Positions 42,653 to 54,830 of a stretch of 64,000 bases of DNA are shown here, piece by piece. The notes beneath the pieces are model-generated. The model had not been told where the DNA came from and made no database searches. It saw only the letters and a program-made list of their open reading frames with translations. Each line of letters opens with the position of its first letter. The first letter of the stretch is position 1. This DNA is from Carettochelys insculpta. Taxonomy: Eukaryota > Chordata > Testudines > Carettochelyidae. Where the stretch lies: positions 10,836,001-10,900,000 of the forward strand of contig NC_134152.1 in NCBI RefSeq assembly GCF_033958435.1. The letters run 5' to 3'. A program made the translations under genes and the position numbers.

Positions 42653-44698
42653 ATGGCTGCCCGGCAGCCCCCCCAGCACCCCCAGGGGAGCCAGAACAGC
42701 CAGGCCAGCCAGCCCGGCAGCCAGGCTGGGAAGCGGCAGCGGGGCCCCTCCTGGACAGAGGCCGAGCTGCAGGACCTGCTGGGGCTCTGGAGGGAGGAGG
42801 AGCTGCTCCAGGTAATGGGGAGCAAGAGGCGGAACGCGGATGCATTCGCTCGGCTGGCCGAGGGCCTGGCCGCCCAGGTTTGCCCTGCCCACACTCTTGA
42901 CCATGTCAGGAGTAAGGTTAAGGAGCTGCGGCAGGGTTACACCTGGGCCAGGGATGCGGCCAGCCGATCTGGGGCCGCCCCCGTCATTTGCCCCTTTTAC
43001 AGGGAGCTCAGGGACATCCTGGGCCCCCGGCACACCTCCTCCCCTCCGGACACCCTTGATACCTCAGCCGACGAGCCCCAGGAGGCCCTGCAGCCGGAGT
43101 CCGTCCCGGAGGTAAGCCCCGCGCCCCGGGGGCCCCCCCTGAAGCCAACCCCTGGGCCATTGCAGCAGTAGGAGGAGGAGGAGGAGGAGGGGGGCTCCTC
43201 CTCTGCAGAGTCCAGGCTGCAGATCCTCCTCCCACCCTCCCGGAGCAGCAGCCGGGCGTCCGCCCCCTGGGGATCTCCGGACTGTGGGAGTGGACCGACA
43301 GGTATGTACCCCCCTCTGGTGTACACCCCCGGGGTTGAGGGGTGGGGGTAATAGATATGTGCCCAGGGCCCCCCACGTGCCCACATGGCCATGGCCCCAA
43401 GGACAGCAGGGCCATGGCCCTCACAGCAGTGCATCAGCCCCTGCCCCCCCCCACGACAGTGCCATGCCCCATCCCCGGGGCAGGGGGGAGCGGAACCTCG
43501 AGGGTCCCCCGGGAGGAGGGGGTGGGACACCCCGCAGCAGCAGCATGTGATGGAGTGGGGGGAGTGCAAATGCGAGACTCAGGCTAGCTATGAGCAACAA
43601 GCTGAATAGCTCCCAGGGGCAAAGGATGGATCCTGGGGCTACAGCTGGCAGGTGACATCTCTGCCCTGAACAAAGAGGAGGGAGGAGCCGAGCTGGCTTG
43701 GAACTGGGGGGGGAGGGCGGGGGCCACAGGTAGAGGCTAGGGGAAGGGAGAGCTGGAAGGCAGCCAGCCTGAGGAGGGGGAAAGCCACACCCCAGAGGGG
43801 CACCCCTTGGGGTCTTCTCCCCACGACGGGTTGGAAGGACTGTCTCTGACTGCTGTGCGGTCACTCCTGAGAGAAACTGGGCATCTGTGGCCTAAGAAAC
43901 CTCTCCTGTCAGACCCTGCTCAGTGAAGTGAGAGTCACTCCCGCCAGGGGACGGGGTGCAGTGCAGGGGGACCCCTGAACCCCATCCATCCCAGTAGCAT
44001 CTCCTGGGGACAGGGATGGGGAACCTGCAGCACAGGGGTGGGGGGACAAGGGTCACGGCTCGGGGCCCACACTAACGCCTGTCTCCATTCTTCTTCCCCC
44101 TCTCCTCCTGTGTTCCGCAGGTGCACCATCGGAAGGACCGGAAGAGAGCGCCGGCGAGGCATCAGCGGTCCCAGAATCCCCTCCGGGGCCATCGCTCCAG
44201 GCAAGCCCCTCGGTGGAGGACCGACCGGCCCCACAGCAGGCTAGACGGTGGACCCCGCAACAGCACCCGACGGCGACGGACCCCCAGCAGCTGGCCATCC
44301 ATCGTCGGCAGCTGAAGGTCATGCAGCAGCGCCTGCGGGTGGACCAACGCCGCCTGGACCTGCAGGAGCGGGCGCTGGCCTGGCGCCAAGAGGCATGGGG
44401 GGCCTACATGGAGACATTCAACCGTCTTGTGGACTACCTGGCCCCCCATGCCATGCCGGCCGCAGCAGTGACCGCCCTGCCTGCTCCACCCGCTGCACCA
44501 CCTGCTGCTCCGCACATCGCCATCCCATCCGCCGTCGCCCTGCCACCCACCACCGAGGGCCGGACCGCCGAGGGACACCTGGGGCCAGCTGAGACTCGCC
44601 GGTCATATCTTCTGGTCCGCCTGGCCCCCAGCCAGCCCCGGACAGGGCTGCAGCCGAGGCGGGGCTCCCGGCCGCCCACCCCCAGTGCCGGACTTTAG
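42653..44698 (+). pseudogene. MYB/SANT-like DNA-binding protein gene, Harbinger copy 2
   Basis: Exon 1 (42,653-43,111) starts at an ATG in frame with the domain and ends at GAG|GTAAGC. The domain carries SWTEAE..LLGLW, RRNADAFARLAEGL, KVKELRQGYTWARDAA and CPFYRELRDILG. Exon 2 is about 43,169-43,301, ending at ACAG|GTATG. Exon 3 is 44,121-44,698 after TTCCGCAG. The exon 2/3 join keeps a coherent frame (GPTG then APSEGPEESAGEA). The C-terminus has a heptad-like segment (IHRRQLKVMQQRLRVDQRRL) and ends in TPSAGL. At the predicted exon 2 start the first codon reads TAG, so this copy probably encodes a truncated protein unless another acceptor is used. Splice sites are read by eye. Confidence 0.82.
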
Positions 44699-45194
44699 GG
44701 GCGTGGGGCCCGGGACGTGGCCCCCCCCTTGTATATAGTTATATGTCCGAAAAGAGGATTGTTATTGACGCATTTCATTTATATTTGTGCCCCCCCTTTG
44801 CCCCGTGCCCCCCATGTAAATAGTTCTCCCCTTCCTTATCATCCCTGGTTTTCTTTTTATTGACCAACATATCCGTTATGTGCAATCTTTTTTATTATTG
44901 TTTTATTTGTACAGAATACTTTTGTTAGAAGAGGTCTTGTACATAGTTTGTTCTTGTTTTAATTATAGTTAAAAAAAAAAGTTCTAAAAGAAAAACCAGT
45001 TTAAGTTCAGCCACAAGTGCGTGCTGTCATTTGTCCAGGAAAAGTGGGGGGGCTGCAGTTGGGTGCTCAGTGGTGTGGGCATAGGGGCAGGGAGTGTTGT
45101 GGAGGAAGGGGTGGGCAGTGGGGGGCCTGGCAGAGTTCACCCCGCGGCCTTATCATCGAAGTGGGCCCACAGGGCCTCCCAGACCCAGGTCCCT

Positions 45195-46478
45195 TCAGAG
45201 TCCACCTGGAGACTGGGAGGCAGCGGGTGGCTGCAGGTCGGCCCTGCCGGCCTCCACAGCCCAGCCCTGAAAAAAGGTCTCCCCCTTGTTCTCCACCAAA
45301 TTGTGCAGGGCGCTGCATGCACCCACAATCTGGGGGATGTTGTTGGGGCCCGCATCCAGGCGGGTGAGGAGACATCTCCAGCGTCCTTTCAGGCGGCCAA
45401 ATGAGCGCTCCACCACCTGGCGCGCGTGGTTCAGGCGCTGGTTGAAGCGCTCCTGGCTGACGGAGAGATGGCTTGTGTACGGGTGCATGAGCCAGGGCCG
45501 GAGTGGGTACGCCGCATCTGCGATGATGCAGAGAGGCATGGTGGTGTCCCTCACAGGGATCTCCCGCTGGGGGATGTAGGTCCCCGCCTCCAGCCGGCGG
45601 CACAGGCCCGAGTTCCGGAAAACCTGGGCGTCATGAGTGCTGCCAGGCCAGCCCACATAAATGTCCTGGAAACGGCCCCGGCTGTCCACCAAGGCCTGGA
45701 GGACCACAGAATGGTAGCCCTTGCGATTGATGTAGCGTCCTCCACTGTGATGCAGGGCGCGGATGGGGATGTGAGTCCCATCCAGAGCCCCGAAGCAATT
45801 GGGGAAGCCCAGCGTGGCAAAGGCCACGATGGTGGCATCTGGGTACCCCAGCCTCACGAGCCTGTGCAGGAGCATGGCGTTGATGGCACGCACAACCTGC
45901 AGGGAAAGCACATGGGAGAGCACCAATGAGGGGTGAGCAGGGTGTGCGTGGCCCTGCCCTGCCCTGCCCTCCCCTCCCCTGCCCTGCCCTGTCCTCGCCC
46001 CGTGGGTCCTCTTACCTCCATGAAGACAGCCCCGACGGTGGCCTTGCCGACACCAAACTGCTGTCCCACGGATCGGTAGCTGTCTGGAGTGGCCAGCTTC
46101 CAGACAGCGATGCCGACCCGTTTCTCCACAGGGAGGGCACGCCACATGGCAGTGTCCTGATGCCTGAGTGCGGGGGTGAGCCACTGGCACAGCTCCATAA
46201 ACGTCTGCTGGCTCATCCTGAAGTTCCTGAGCCAGCAGTCGTCGTCCCACTCCTCAAGCACCAGCTGCTCCCACCAGTCGGTGCTGGTGGAGTAGCTCCA
46301 CAGGCAGCGGCATGTGAGGCGGGGGGTCGGGGGCCAGGGTGATGCAGGGTTGAGGTTTGAGCCCTGCTGCCCTGGGGGCAGCTCCTCCTCCGGTGTGGCA
46401 AGGAGGTGCTCAGCTGCCTCCCGCATGGCATGGATCAGGGTGAGCCCTGCTCCTGCCGGGAGGGCTGGGTGGACCTCT

Positions 46479-46526
<48 letters not shown>

Positions 46527-46543
46527 GGGGTCCATTCCTGCAT
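45195..46543 (-). CDS. Harbinger DDE transposase, copy 2 (altered C-terminus)
   Basis: Exon 1 46,543-46,016 (176 codons, donor GAG|GTAAGAG), exon 2 45,896-45,195 after CTGCAG. Predicted 409 residues. The start is followed by a 15-glutamine run coded by a CTG/CAG repeat. Catalytic candidates D215 (GALDGTHIP), D265 (WPGSTHDAQVF) and E339 (VVERSFGRLKGRWR) are kept, as is the helix-turn-helix (SYRSVGQQFGVGKATVGAV). A one-base insertion near 45,213-45,218 replaces the last 25 or so residues, which in copy 1 end in EALRAHFDDQAAG. The catalytic core should be unaffected. Whether the C-terminus matters is unknown. Confidence 0.83.
46481..46525 (-). repeat. CTG/CAG microsatellite encoding polyglutamine
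   Basis: Fifteen uninterrupted CTG units (CAG on the coding strand) directly after the transposase start region of copy 2. Copy 1 has seven at 40,350-40,370. The deletion derivative at 63.1 kb has a broken run. Confidence 0.9.
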
Positions 46544-46896
46544 CGCCCGGGGTCTGTGTGCCTATGGCTCCTCAGACCACGTGCTGTGCAGGCTGAGTGT
46601 GTCTGGGAGGGCTCCTTTAAGGGAGCGGCTAGCTGTTGCCCCGGAAGCGCTAGTCCGCCCTGTGACCCGGTCTGCAGCTGTGCCTGGCATCCCTATTTCG
46701 ATGTGTGCTACTTTGGCATGTAGACGTTCCCTTGCAGCGCCTATTTTGATGTGATGCTGCGCAACGTTGAAGTTGAACGTTGATGTTGCCAGCCCTGGAG
46801 GATGTGTAGACGTTATTCATCGAAATAGCCTATTTCGATGTCTCCAAATCGAAATAAGCTACTTCGATGTTGGCTTCACGTGTAGACGTAGCTACA

Positions 46897-48170
46897 GAGT
46901 CCTGGGGTAGTGGGACAGGACAAGAGGACTGAAATATATAAAAAGATGAGTGAAAAGTTTTAAAAGGCTTCTTCTTGCCACCTCCACTCTGTAGGAGTTA
47001 GTCTCAGCTGGCTGGGGAGGCAGGGGGAGGCCCAGGATTGGCTGGTACTGACTTCTGCGTACTACACAGACAAGAGAGCAAGCTGACAAGGGGATAATGC
47101 AATCAGCTTACGGCTCCAGACTCATGACTGCAGCCAGGCACACTGGACCTGCTATACCTTGACTTCCTCCACTGTCTTTGTGCAACTCTTCACCTGCATG
47201 ATTTTGCCTGTGTAAGTGTATGAGTGCAGGAGGGTATGAGTATGTGTGAGTGTGTGCTGGAAAGCTCGTTCCCCTTTTCCCTTTAATCCAATATGGGCAT
47301 TTCATAAAATACATATGTGCGTAACCCTGGGTGGTCTTTAGTGTAACATAGGGTAACAAGCTAGAGCTTTGTTGACATTCTATGGATATGGCTTTTAATC
47401 TGTGATAGACGCATTCAGTTCCATTCCCTAGATTTTAAGTTGTTGTCATCAGTGTGCCTTCTATAAGGCAGAACATGGGGCTTTCGAAAATGCCCGTGTG
47501 CTCTTGCAGTGGCTGGACAACAGATGAAGTGGCACACTACAACTGCCTTGGGGATAACAAATTGTGCTCCTAAATAAAAGTGGTGTGCAAGCCAGAGGTG
47601 ATCAGAAAGGGTAGGAAATTTTTCAACCAATCATTTGTCTTCAAAAATACTGTTTCATCAGGGCCAAACTGTTCATGTAAAAGAGTCAGGTTTACTGACA
47701 AAGGTGTTGAGAAAATAAGCATGTTGTTCTGACATTTCTTTAAGTGAAGAAGTTTGATTTTTCTGGTTTAAAATGTTGTTTTGTTCAGATATTTCTTTCC
47801 CTATACCGGAAAAAAAAAAAGTAAATTGTCAAAAACGGCACACATTTTGAAATGAAGCATTTTGATCTGCAACTAAAAATTAAAATTAGGTGCTTCTGTT
47901 TGTGAAAACTGCTCAGGTTTTGACTTTCTGGACCCACTTGGGACAACAGAATAATTTCAAACACTCAAATATTCCCAGGTCAGGAAAATCATTGCAGCTC
48001 TCTTGACAATTGCACCAGACAAATCAGCCTTCAGCTGCTTCTCGATTACATTTGGTATGTGTTGTCTCACATCAGTTTTCCACCATCGTAACAATATTCA
48101 AGCACATCAGTCCTTCCTATTCTGTTTGTGGAATGTACAAGTTTAGTCTCCAGAGGGCTATAATACTTTA
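46897..48170. other. Unique DNA, nothing recognised
   Basis: A poly-A run lies at about 47,810-47,821. No gene or family recognised. Confidence 0.5.
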
Positions 48171-48338
48171 GTGGAGCGCTTCTCAACCTGTAGCCCACAA
48201 GCTACTTTTGACCAATCAGCACAGAGCTGCTGCCCATGTGACATCCTTGGGGCCTTACAGGCAGTTTTGGATGAAGCCCACACAACACATTGTGGGCCCC
48301 ATATGCAGCCCTGCACAGTAAATAGGTTGGGTACCACC
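48171..48338. mobile_element. Small hAT-type MITE
   Basis: Ends AGTGGAGCGCTTCTCAACCT and, inverted, CGGTGGTACCCAACCT resemble the CAGTGGTTCTCAACCT ends of hAT families. About 168 bp. Target duplication not clear. Confidence 0.55.
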
Positions 48339-48344
48339 GTTTTT

Positions 48345-48490
48345 GTGTAATCTAGGTGTGTGGACTCAGGATCGGGGTAACTTGGTGAGCTGGTGGGATT
48401 TAGTGGCCTCCGGTGAGGAGGAGGTCATACTAGATGATCTGAGGGTCCCTTTTGATCTTAAGCTCAAACACTATGACCCTGAATCTAAAG
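48345..48490 (+). mobile_element. CR1 3' tail fragment
   Basis: Contains CATACTAGATGATCTGAGGGTCCC followed by CTTAAGCTC and ACTATGA, the degenerate 3' end of a CR1 subfamily. Short and old. Confidence 0.6.
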
Positions 48491-49156
48491 TGAGGACTCC
48501 CAAAGACACGTATGGACTTCAGTGTTACCATTGCTTCTAAGTGAAGCCTGCATTTGTAATTGTATTTCTTTATTTTTTTTCAAATCAGTGATGGGAAGCA
48601 AGGAGTTATTTGGGGCTACAGAATCTCAGTCCACATGCATGCAGATCATCCTTCCCTTGAACTAATTACTCCTGTTATGTCAATATCAAATGTAACCCAT
48701 GCCAGTTGTACATCTCATGTGGTATTTCAAAAATAATTAATAGTGTCAGCTTTATTAATGTGTTAAAATATGAATTAAAACATGACAAATCAATGGGAAA
48801 CAGCAGTCTGTTTTAATGAATATTTCATCCTGTACATCAATAAATCATATATCAAAGGGAATGAGTCTTATTCTCCAATGCATCTCTTCTGTCAGTGTGG
48901 GGTTACTAAAAGTTTTACAAGTGATTTGGCACTTAGTTGCACTTCTGAATTAACATTTTATAGGGGAGAAAAAGTTAAGGGCTCAAATCAAAAAAGTCTA
49001 TCATTCAAAACTGTTTTCAATCCATATTATTTTATTTTATTATTGTAAAAAAAAATCATCATCGACCCCAGAAGTGGGGGTACGTTAGGTGTGTCTGAGT
49101 CAGGCTTTTCCAGCTTTCCTCCTAAAGCCCTCCTGATTGGCCATGAATAGGGACTA
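48491..49156. other. Unique DNA, nothing recognised
   Basis: AT-rich and non-coding. Confidence 0.45.
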
Positions 49157-49420
49157 AGGCTACTTCCTCACATGCCACCTCCTGTCAGAGGTGGCATGGA
49201 AATGAGGCAATTTGATCTAGTTTTGTAGGAGTAAGGGAATGTCGAAGTGGGGCGCTTATTTCCAAGCTGCCCCCATCTACACTGTCAATCTGCAATTTGA
49301 AATCTGCACTTTGAAATTCGTGAGGCTGTTGTTATGCTAATGAGGTGCTGAATATGCATATTAGTACCATATTAGCCTGCTTCAAATTGCCTCATTAATA
49401 CCTCCAGCTCTGTGAATGAC
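49157..49420. mobile_element. Decayed palindromic Harbinger-type MITE
   Basis: Begins after TAA with GGCTACTTCCTCACATGCC, then a small hairpin (TGCCACCTCC / GGAGGTGGCA-like). It has the CTAATGAGGTGCTGAATATG block of the 26,976 family. The right terminus is worn away near 49,420. Confidence 0.55.
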
Positions 49421-49737
49421 TTTCTTTGACCCTCCCCACCTTCAAGGTCAAAATTTAATGTGTTTGAACAAAGCACAGCTACTGCTGGCCACCAGGGAGG
49501 GTTCCCATCATGCCCAGGTAGGTAGTCACTCCAGTGAGTGCTGCAGGCGCTGCTAATTTTTTTCCCAGTTGAGTCAAAACCTCCCCACCTGGCAGAACGA
49601 GACCACCCCCTGCTGCAAGCTCCACATGTTTTAGGAGTGGTTTGCTGTCACCATGTGGGCTTGCTGGTTTTGCTTGACCTCATGGCGTCTCCCTAACAGT
49701 GTTCTAATAAGGGTGGCTATCTTCCAGAAGGTCTCTT

Positions 49738-50330
49738 GCTTGGAGTCATGCTGATCTGCTTGATCTTCTTAGCTTGTGGGGTGAGAAATCCATGTTTTCC
49801 CAGCTGCACAGGAAACAGAGTAAGAGGGACATCTATGAACCCATTTCACGTTCCCTGTGAGAAAGGAGTCAAGAGCAAGACACCAAACAATGCAGATCAA
49901 AAATCAAGGAGCTTCACCAGGCATACCACTGAGCTAGGGAAGTAAACAATCTCTCTGGCACTGCCCCACCCCCAGCTCACCAGACATGCCATTGTTATGA
50001 ACAGCTGCACTCAATGGTGGGTGTACAGCCAACTGCAGAAGCAAAGAGCCCTGTGGATACCTCACAGTGGGGCTCACGGCACAGTCTGGAGCAGGAAGCA
50101 GAGGAGGGGCACAGCAGGTGGTGGACAAGGATCCCTGCAGCCAAGAGTTGACTCTGGGCTCCTCTCCTGCTGCAGGCGGCCAGAACCTGCTTAGCAGCCG
50201 AGAGGAAAACAAATTGGAGTGGGAGGTGCAAGCAAACATGGAATAGCAGAAGGGCCAGCAGCAGACAGAAGAGGAACAGGACACAGCTGGGGAACTCATT
50301 TCAGATACATCCCTTCAGTGCAGGTATAGC
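49738..50330 (+). pseudogene. Fossil MYB/SANT-like DNA-binding domain
   Basis: Reading from 49,738 in one frame gives AWSHADLLDLLSLWGEKS, then RDIYEPISRSL (stop), QCRSKIKELHQAYH (stop), AREVNNLSG, and a C..Y.QLH pattern. This is the complete layout of the MYB-like domain (W.....LL.LW...; RN..IF..I...L; KIKELRQAY; SG.AP..C..Y..L). Two stop codons break it, which hides it from simple reading-frame searches. Confidence 0.8.
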
Positions 50331-50750
50331 TGGGAGTAGGGTGGAGGATGGCTTTTGAGACTGGCTTCTGGCAGCTGGTTAAAAACACAGGGGTGGACCC
50401 AAGTGGTATCCCAGATGGGCATTTCTGCTGTCACGGATTGCCATCTGGTCTTGCTGTGAGATATTCCCAAAGGATCTTCTGAGATACTTATCAATTTCTC
50501 CTTAAGCTTCCATGGGAGTGCAAAGTGTCAGACTGTCCCTGTGATAGGTGTTGTAAATTCCTCTCTTAAGAGAACATGTCCCTGGCCATGGGCTGTGAGG
50601 TTTGTATGCCTTCCACTACCCTTTCCAAGCAGCCTCAAGAAGCCAAGCATTTTAAAAATAAAAAGTTTTCATTCTAACCTTTTAAACTTTATTCCTATCA
50701 ATCCGCACTAAAATAAAACAAAAATCCAAAATAATTTACCTCAGAATATA

Positions 50751-52670
50751 GTGTTAAAGTGGTTATACAAATAGGCTTTATGTAAGGTATATAGGATGGC
50801 CGTTAGGAAGGCCGGTTAGAATGAATATTCATAAGGGCAATTAATATTCATAAGTTCAGGTTTGAAATTCTATAATCCGATAGGTAGGTTTCAAGTGCTC
50901 ATGCATATGCAATTAGAAGGTGCATCCTGGTTGCCGGGGCAACGGGGAAGCGGACCTGGCAGGTGGAGGTGTCCAACCAGGTCTGCCCTAGCTCCATAAA
51001 TTCTGGAGCACACCCCGCAGCCAGGCAGTCCGCCGGAGGACGAAGAAGGAAGCGGACCGGAAGATCAAAAAGACTGTGACAAGAGCTGGACTTTGCCCAT
51101 AGCTGAAGACTGCTGGCGGAAAGAGCCGAAGCTGAGCGTCATGTCAATCATCGCTCGCTAGCCGTCGTGGGCCAGAGAAGACCAGAAGAGAAGAGCTCCA
51201 GCACATAAGAGCTGAAATCACTCTAAAGGCCCCGGTGATTTTATCTGGGGGGCTCGCCCGGGAGACCGCGCCGGCAGGTGCCCTGCACGGGCGAGCCGCA
51301 GAAGCAGCCCTGCCCTTTCAGCCACCAACCCTTGCCAGGCCGGTGGCGGAAATACAGGCTGTCTTTTTAACCAGGAGGTTTTTGTTAACCATGTCGGTCT
51401 TTTCCTCCTGGCCCTTTTTCCTCCCTCTCTCTTTCCTGTCTGACCTGTCCGCGGCAGCCGTACAAGCGCACCGTGAGGGTCATATCTTCTCAGCCTCTGT
51501 GAAGAGACCCGCGGGCCCAGCACCCAGACCACAGAGCAGGAGAGTAGAGGTATTTAAAATCCTTAGGTCTCACACAAGCATGAGCAACTGGATGTGTTTG
51601 TTTTATTGTTTATGCTGTGTATTTGCCTGTTGCTATTTGTGTTAAGAATGGATACAGGATTTGTGTTTTTTCTGTTATGTATGTTGTTTCTTATAGCTAC
51701 ATTGAAGTTTATAATCTTTTATTGTTGTTTTGTGCACAAAAGGTTAAAGAAATAGAACAGGTCTAGACGCGTCTTATATTTTGTAATCCTTACCTTCTAG
51801 TTACCAATTGTAAAGCACAGGAGGCCGGTCTTCCTGACCTAGCCTGAGAATATTACATGCAAATAGAAGATTAGATAGGCTTGTATAGCATCAATATTAT
51901 TACTTATATACAGAGCTGTGAGCTCCCCCCCTATTTAGGAGGGGTAGAGCGACTGGGGAAAACCCTCTAAAGGGATAACCCTAGTATTGTAACCCTTTAA
52001 GGGTAATTAGGTTCTGCAGTAAAGGGCTACCCATGACAGGGTGGTCGAAATAGGCAGTACCATTTTAAGGGGATAACCTTTAAAATAGGAAAACCCCATA
52101 TATTATTTGATAAAAGGGAAAAAACCTGTTGGTAAGTCCCGTATTTATATTGGGCTCTCCCCTGTTTGGCTGGCAGGGCAACCCACTTAATATAAGAAGA
52201 AGATAACCTATAGCTTAGCATAGGTAAATTCATTTATTTAATAAAATCTGCTCCCCAAGGTAATTCGGCCTAGGGTTGAGCGACCCTGGTGAACCTCAGG
52301 AAGAACCAGGGATATAATAAAAATCATATACAGCTCTGTAACAATTTTTCCATTTTGCAGCACCTGACGAAGAATAGAATGAGCACCCTTGGATACAAAG
52401 TAAGTAGTAGAAGGGGTTAGTTATATTGCTGCTATTGCAGCGACACATTATTTAAAGGCTACAAGTCTATAAGTATAAAAATCCTGTGCTAGGGCTAGAA
52501 AGGTAGGGGAAGTAAGTAGTTGTAGTTTTTAGTACAATAGAAGAAATTTAATCCTCCAAAAACAAAGAGATACTTTTGCTCCTAATAAAGTTTTCTTGTT
52601 AGTTCAAATTTATCCTCCTTGTCTGTCGTCTTTTCCTGGGAATGGAACAGCTTGTCACAACCCTGTAAAC
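50751..52670 (+). mobile_element. LTR-retroelement-like segment with tRNA-Pro-type primer site
   Basis: TGGGGGGCTCGCCCGGGA at 51,246-51,263 closely resembles the primer-binding site complementary to tRNA-Pro used by many vertebrate retroviruses and endogenous copies. Upstream (50,751-51,245, starting TGTTAAAG) is a plausible LTR with CATAAAT-type box near 50,993. Downstream is leader-like GC-rich DNA, then AT-rich sequence without gag, pol or env motifs. AATAAAG at about 52,584 followed by a stretch ending CTTGTCACA at about 52,670 resembles the end of a second LTR. Both LTR limits are guesses and no coding gene survives. Confidence 0.42.
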
Positions 52671-53927
52671 CTTGTTGGACTAAGATCCCCGTGGACATAG
52701 AGGCAGGTCGCGGGGTAAAACCTGAGGCAGTTGCCTTGGTGGGACGCCTTTGAGTAACCTTCTCATTCCGGTTGCATCACTGTGCTGCCCATCCAATCCC
52801 CCGTTAATAGGATACCCTGCCAGTGCACACGAGGGTAGAACAGCACCAGGCAGCATACAGGGCAATTCTGTAATGTCTCCCCTCAAAAAGAAGCTGTTGT
52901 TTTCTCTTGCCCAATTTCAGCATGGAAATATCCGCCATAGAAATGGCAGACTATGGACGGGTATGTGTGGAATTTTAGAGAGGTTGCCCAGGTATCTGCT
53001 GAATTACCCAGCATTAATCCCTCCCACAATCAACGCCCCATCACCTTTTATCTCCCAACACTTACCCGTATTTCCCTGTTCCCTCCAACCCTTCCAGAAT
53101 CGCCATCTTTGGGATTGTCAGGTCTCACTATAGTTTCCACTTTCACACTGCTCAAATGCCCATTCCCTCTAGAGAGGAATGCGACGCTGACAAAACTCAT
53201 TGTTTTCTCCAGCTGCTGTATGTTTACACTTTTTTTTTTCATGTACAGCACCATCAGGGACATCGGGCCCTGCTGCAAGCTGCCTCACAAATCTTTGCAG
53301 AAGAAAATAGAGGTCCAGGGAAGACATCTGTAGAAAGATCATAGAGAAATGTGACCATAGAATGGAAATGCTGTGGGAGCATGACAGGGGCAAGAGAAAT
53401 CAGAAGACAGATCAGCAGGAAATCAGAAGTGAAGCAGAAATGTGGTTCAGGGGCCAAGCCACTAAGAGGATAGTACAGGCAACAGAGGAGCAAATGGATT
53501 TAACGCACTCCATAACATGGACCAATGATCTGCACTGGTAAAGGCTCCTCCAAGCGCAAACCTAGCTTAATTCTTCTGCCATGATCCCTCCTTGAATGGC
53601 TATGCACAGCCCACTCTGACATCTTTCCTCTCTGTTCCTCTGCCCTTCCTGACCCACTCCACCCCACCACCACAGCTGTCACTAAAATAGCTGGTCTTTC
53701 ACACAGCTGTGATCTTTTCCCCATCCCTTTCCTTCCAGTACCACTAAGCCTTCTCCCATTGCTGTTATGTGTTCATTTACACAGGTGGATTAAAGACAAA
53801 ATGATGCAGTGTTCAATGCCTTCTCTCTTACTCCATGACAATGTGCTTTGGGGAACGCATGTACCCAGTTGGGGGAAGTGCAGTGTCAGAGATTAGAGTG
53901 GGACCCAACCCCCTATGCACACCAGTC
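52671..53927 (+). pseudogene. Relic of the C-terminal part of the fossil MYB-like gene
   Basis: Around 53,340-53,540 a plus-strand frame reads MEMLWEHDRGKRNQKTDQQE followed by MWFRGQATKRIVQATEEQMDL. It is rich in charged residues with heptad-like spacing, as in the C-terminal exons of copies 1 and 2. Position (between the MYB domain and the convergent transposase) supports this. Sequence similarity alone is weak. Confidence 0.4.
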
Positions 53928-54309
53928 TCAGCATTCATCATTGTCAAAGTGGTTCCTCAGGGCCTCCCTGATATTAATGGCCACCTCTTACAGGTCACCC
54001 AACAGCATGAGTGTCTGGCTGCTCAAATGCACTGGCCAGATGCTCTGCCTCTGCACTCTGGCCAGGAGCAAATGCATCCTACTTACTCTCACACATGGCC
54101 AAGACCACAGGGAGATGGCCCTGAAGCAAATCAAACCTGCCATATAGATACCTCCACCCCCCCTTCAATTGGCCAAATGTAGCATCTGCTGAGCCTGTTG
54201 TTGAACCCCTCCTTGCTGCTGTCTAGCTGTCTAATGTCAGGCTCTATAAGCCAGGGCTGTAAGAGTTAGACAGGGTCCCCCAGGAACATGATGGGCATTT
54301 ACTTATGCG

Positions 54310-54349
<40 letters not shown>

Positions 54350-54830
54350 CACACAGAGTTATTCTGCAATCTGGAAAGAAAGTGCCTTCCTGCAGCTTTC
54401 TGTACAGTCTGTTGTTTGTGAAAATGTGTGCATCATGATCCTTTCCAGACCACTCCGCATTTATATCTGTGTCATGGCCACAGTGATCCACAAGAGCTCA
54501 GAGCACCATTGAGAAGTACCCCTTCTGGTCAACATATCCGGAGGCCAGGTGCTGGGTGGCAGGGTGATGACTGGAATATGACTCACATCGATTGTCCCTC
54601 CACAGTTAGAGAACCTCAATTCTGCAAAGCTAGCTGCCATCTAAGCCACATTCCCCAGGGTCACAGTCCTGTGCAGCAAAATGTGATCGGTTGCTCTTCA
54701 CACTTGCCAATGCATTGGCAGTTTCAAATGGTGCACGAGAGAGCCAGAAGCTTTGGGAGAATTCCAGGAAGGGCAGGAGCTGGTGACACACTTTGCACAT
54801 TCCCAGGAAACCTTGCACTTTCTGAGGATT
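53928..54830 (-). pseudogene. Fossil Harbinger transposase
   Basis: Pieces in order on the minus strand: HILLHRTVTLGN, FSNCGGTIDVSHIP (first aspartate at about 54,587-54,589), VDHCGH-TDINAEWSGKDHDAHIF (second aspartate at about 54,432-54,434), YRKLQEGTFFPD, LQPWLIEPD, FNNRLS, FGQLKGGWRYL and a C-terminus NIREALRNHFDND ending at TGA 53,928-53,930. Several stops, a CA microsatellite and a small deletion removing the residues around the catalytic glutamate (ADATFG where VE.AFG is expected) show it is dead. It belongs to a different Harbinger family from copies 1 and 2. Confidence 0.82.
54306..54354. repeat. (CG)n(CA)n microsatellite
   Basis: A run of CG dinucleotides passes directly into CA dinucleotides: alternating purine-pyrimidine for about 48 bp, inside the fossil transposase just after the FFPDCRI block. 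Confidence 0.9.

Larger units (their letters stand above)
42217..46893 (+). mobile_element. PIF/Harbinger element, copy 2 (4.7 kb)
   Basis: Termini AGCCGTGTCTACACGTG and, inverted, AGCTACGTCTACACGTG. ACA on both flanks (42,214-42,216 and 46,894-46,896). Same two convergent genes as copy 1 and same orientation. The copies differ by many substitutions and indels, and each has its own target duplication, so they are separate insertions of one family and not a local duplication. Confidence 0.92.

Noticed and set aside
35750..46600. GC-rich islands that could be taken for CpG-island promoters of host genes
   Set aside because: The GC-rich blocks coincide exactly with the two Harbinger copies and stop at their termini.
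35452..46893. Local tandem duplication of a single Harbinger
   Set aside because: The two copies have different target repeats (CAC and ACA), many indels and unrelated flanks, so they are independent insertions.
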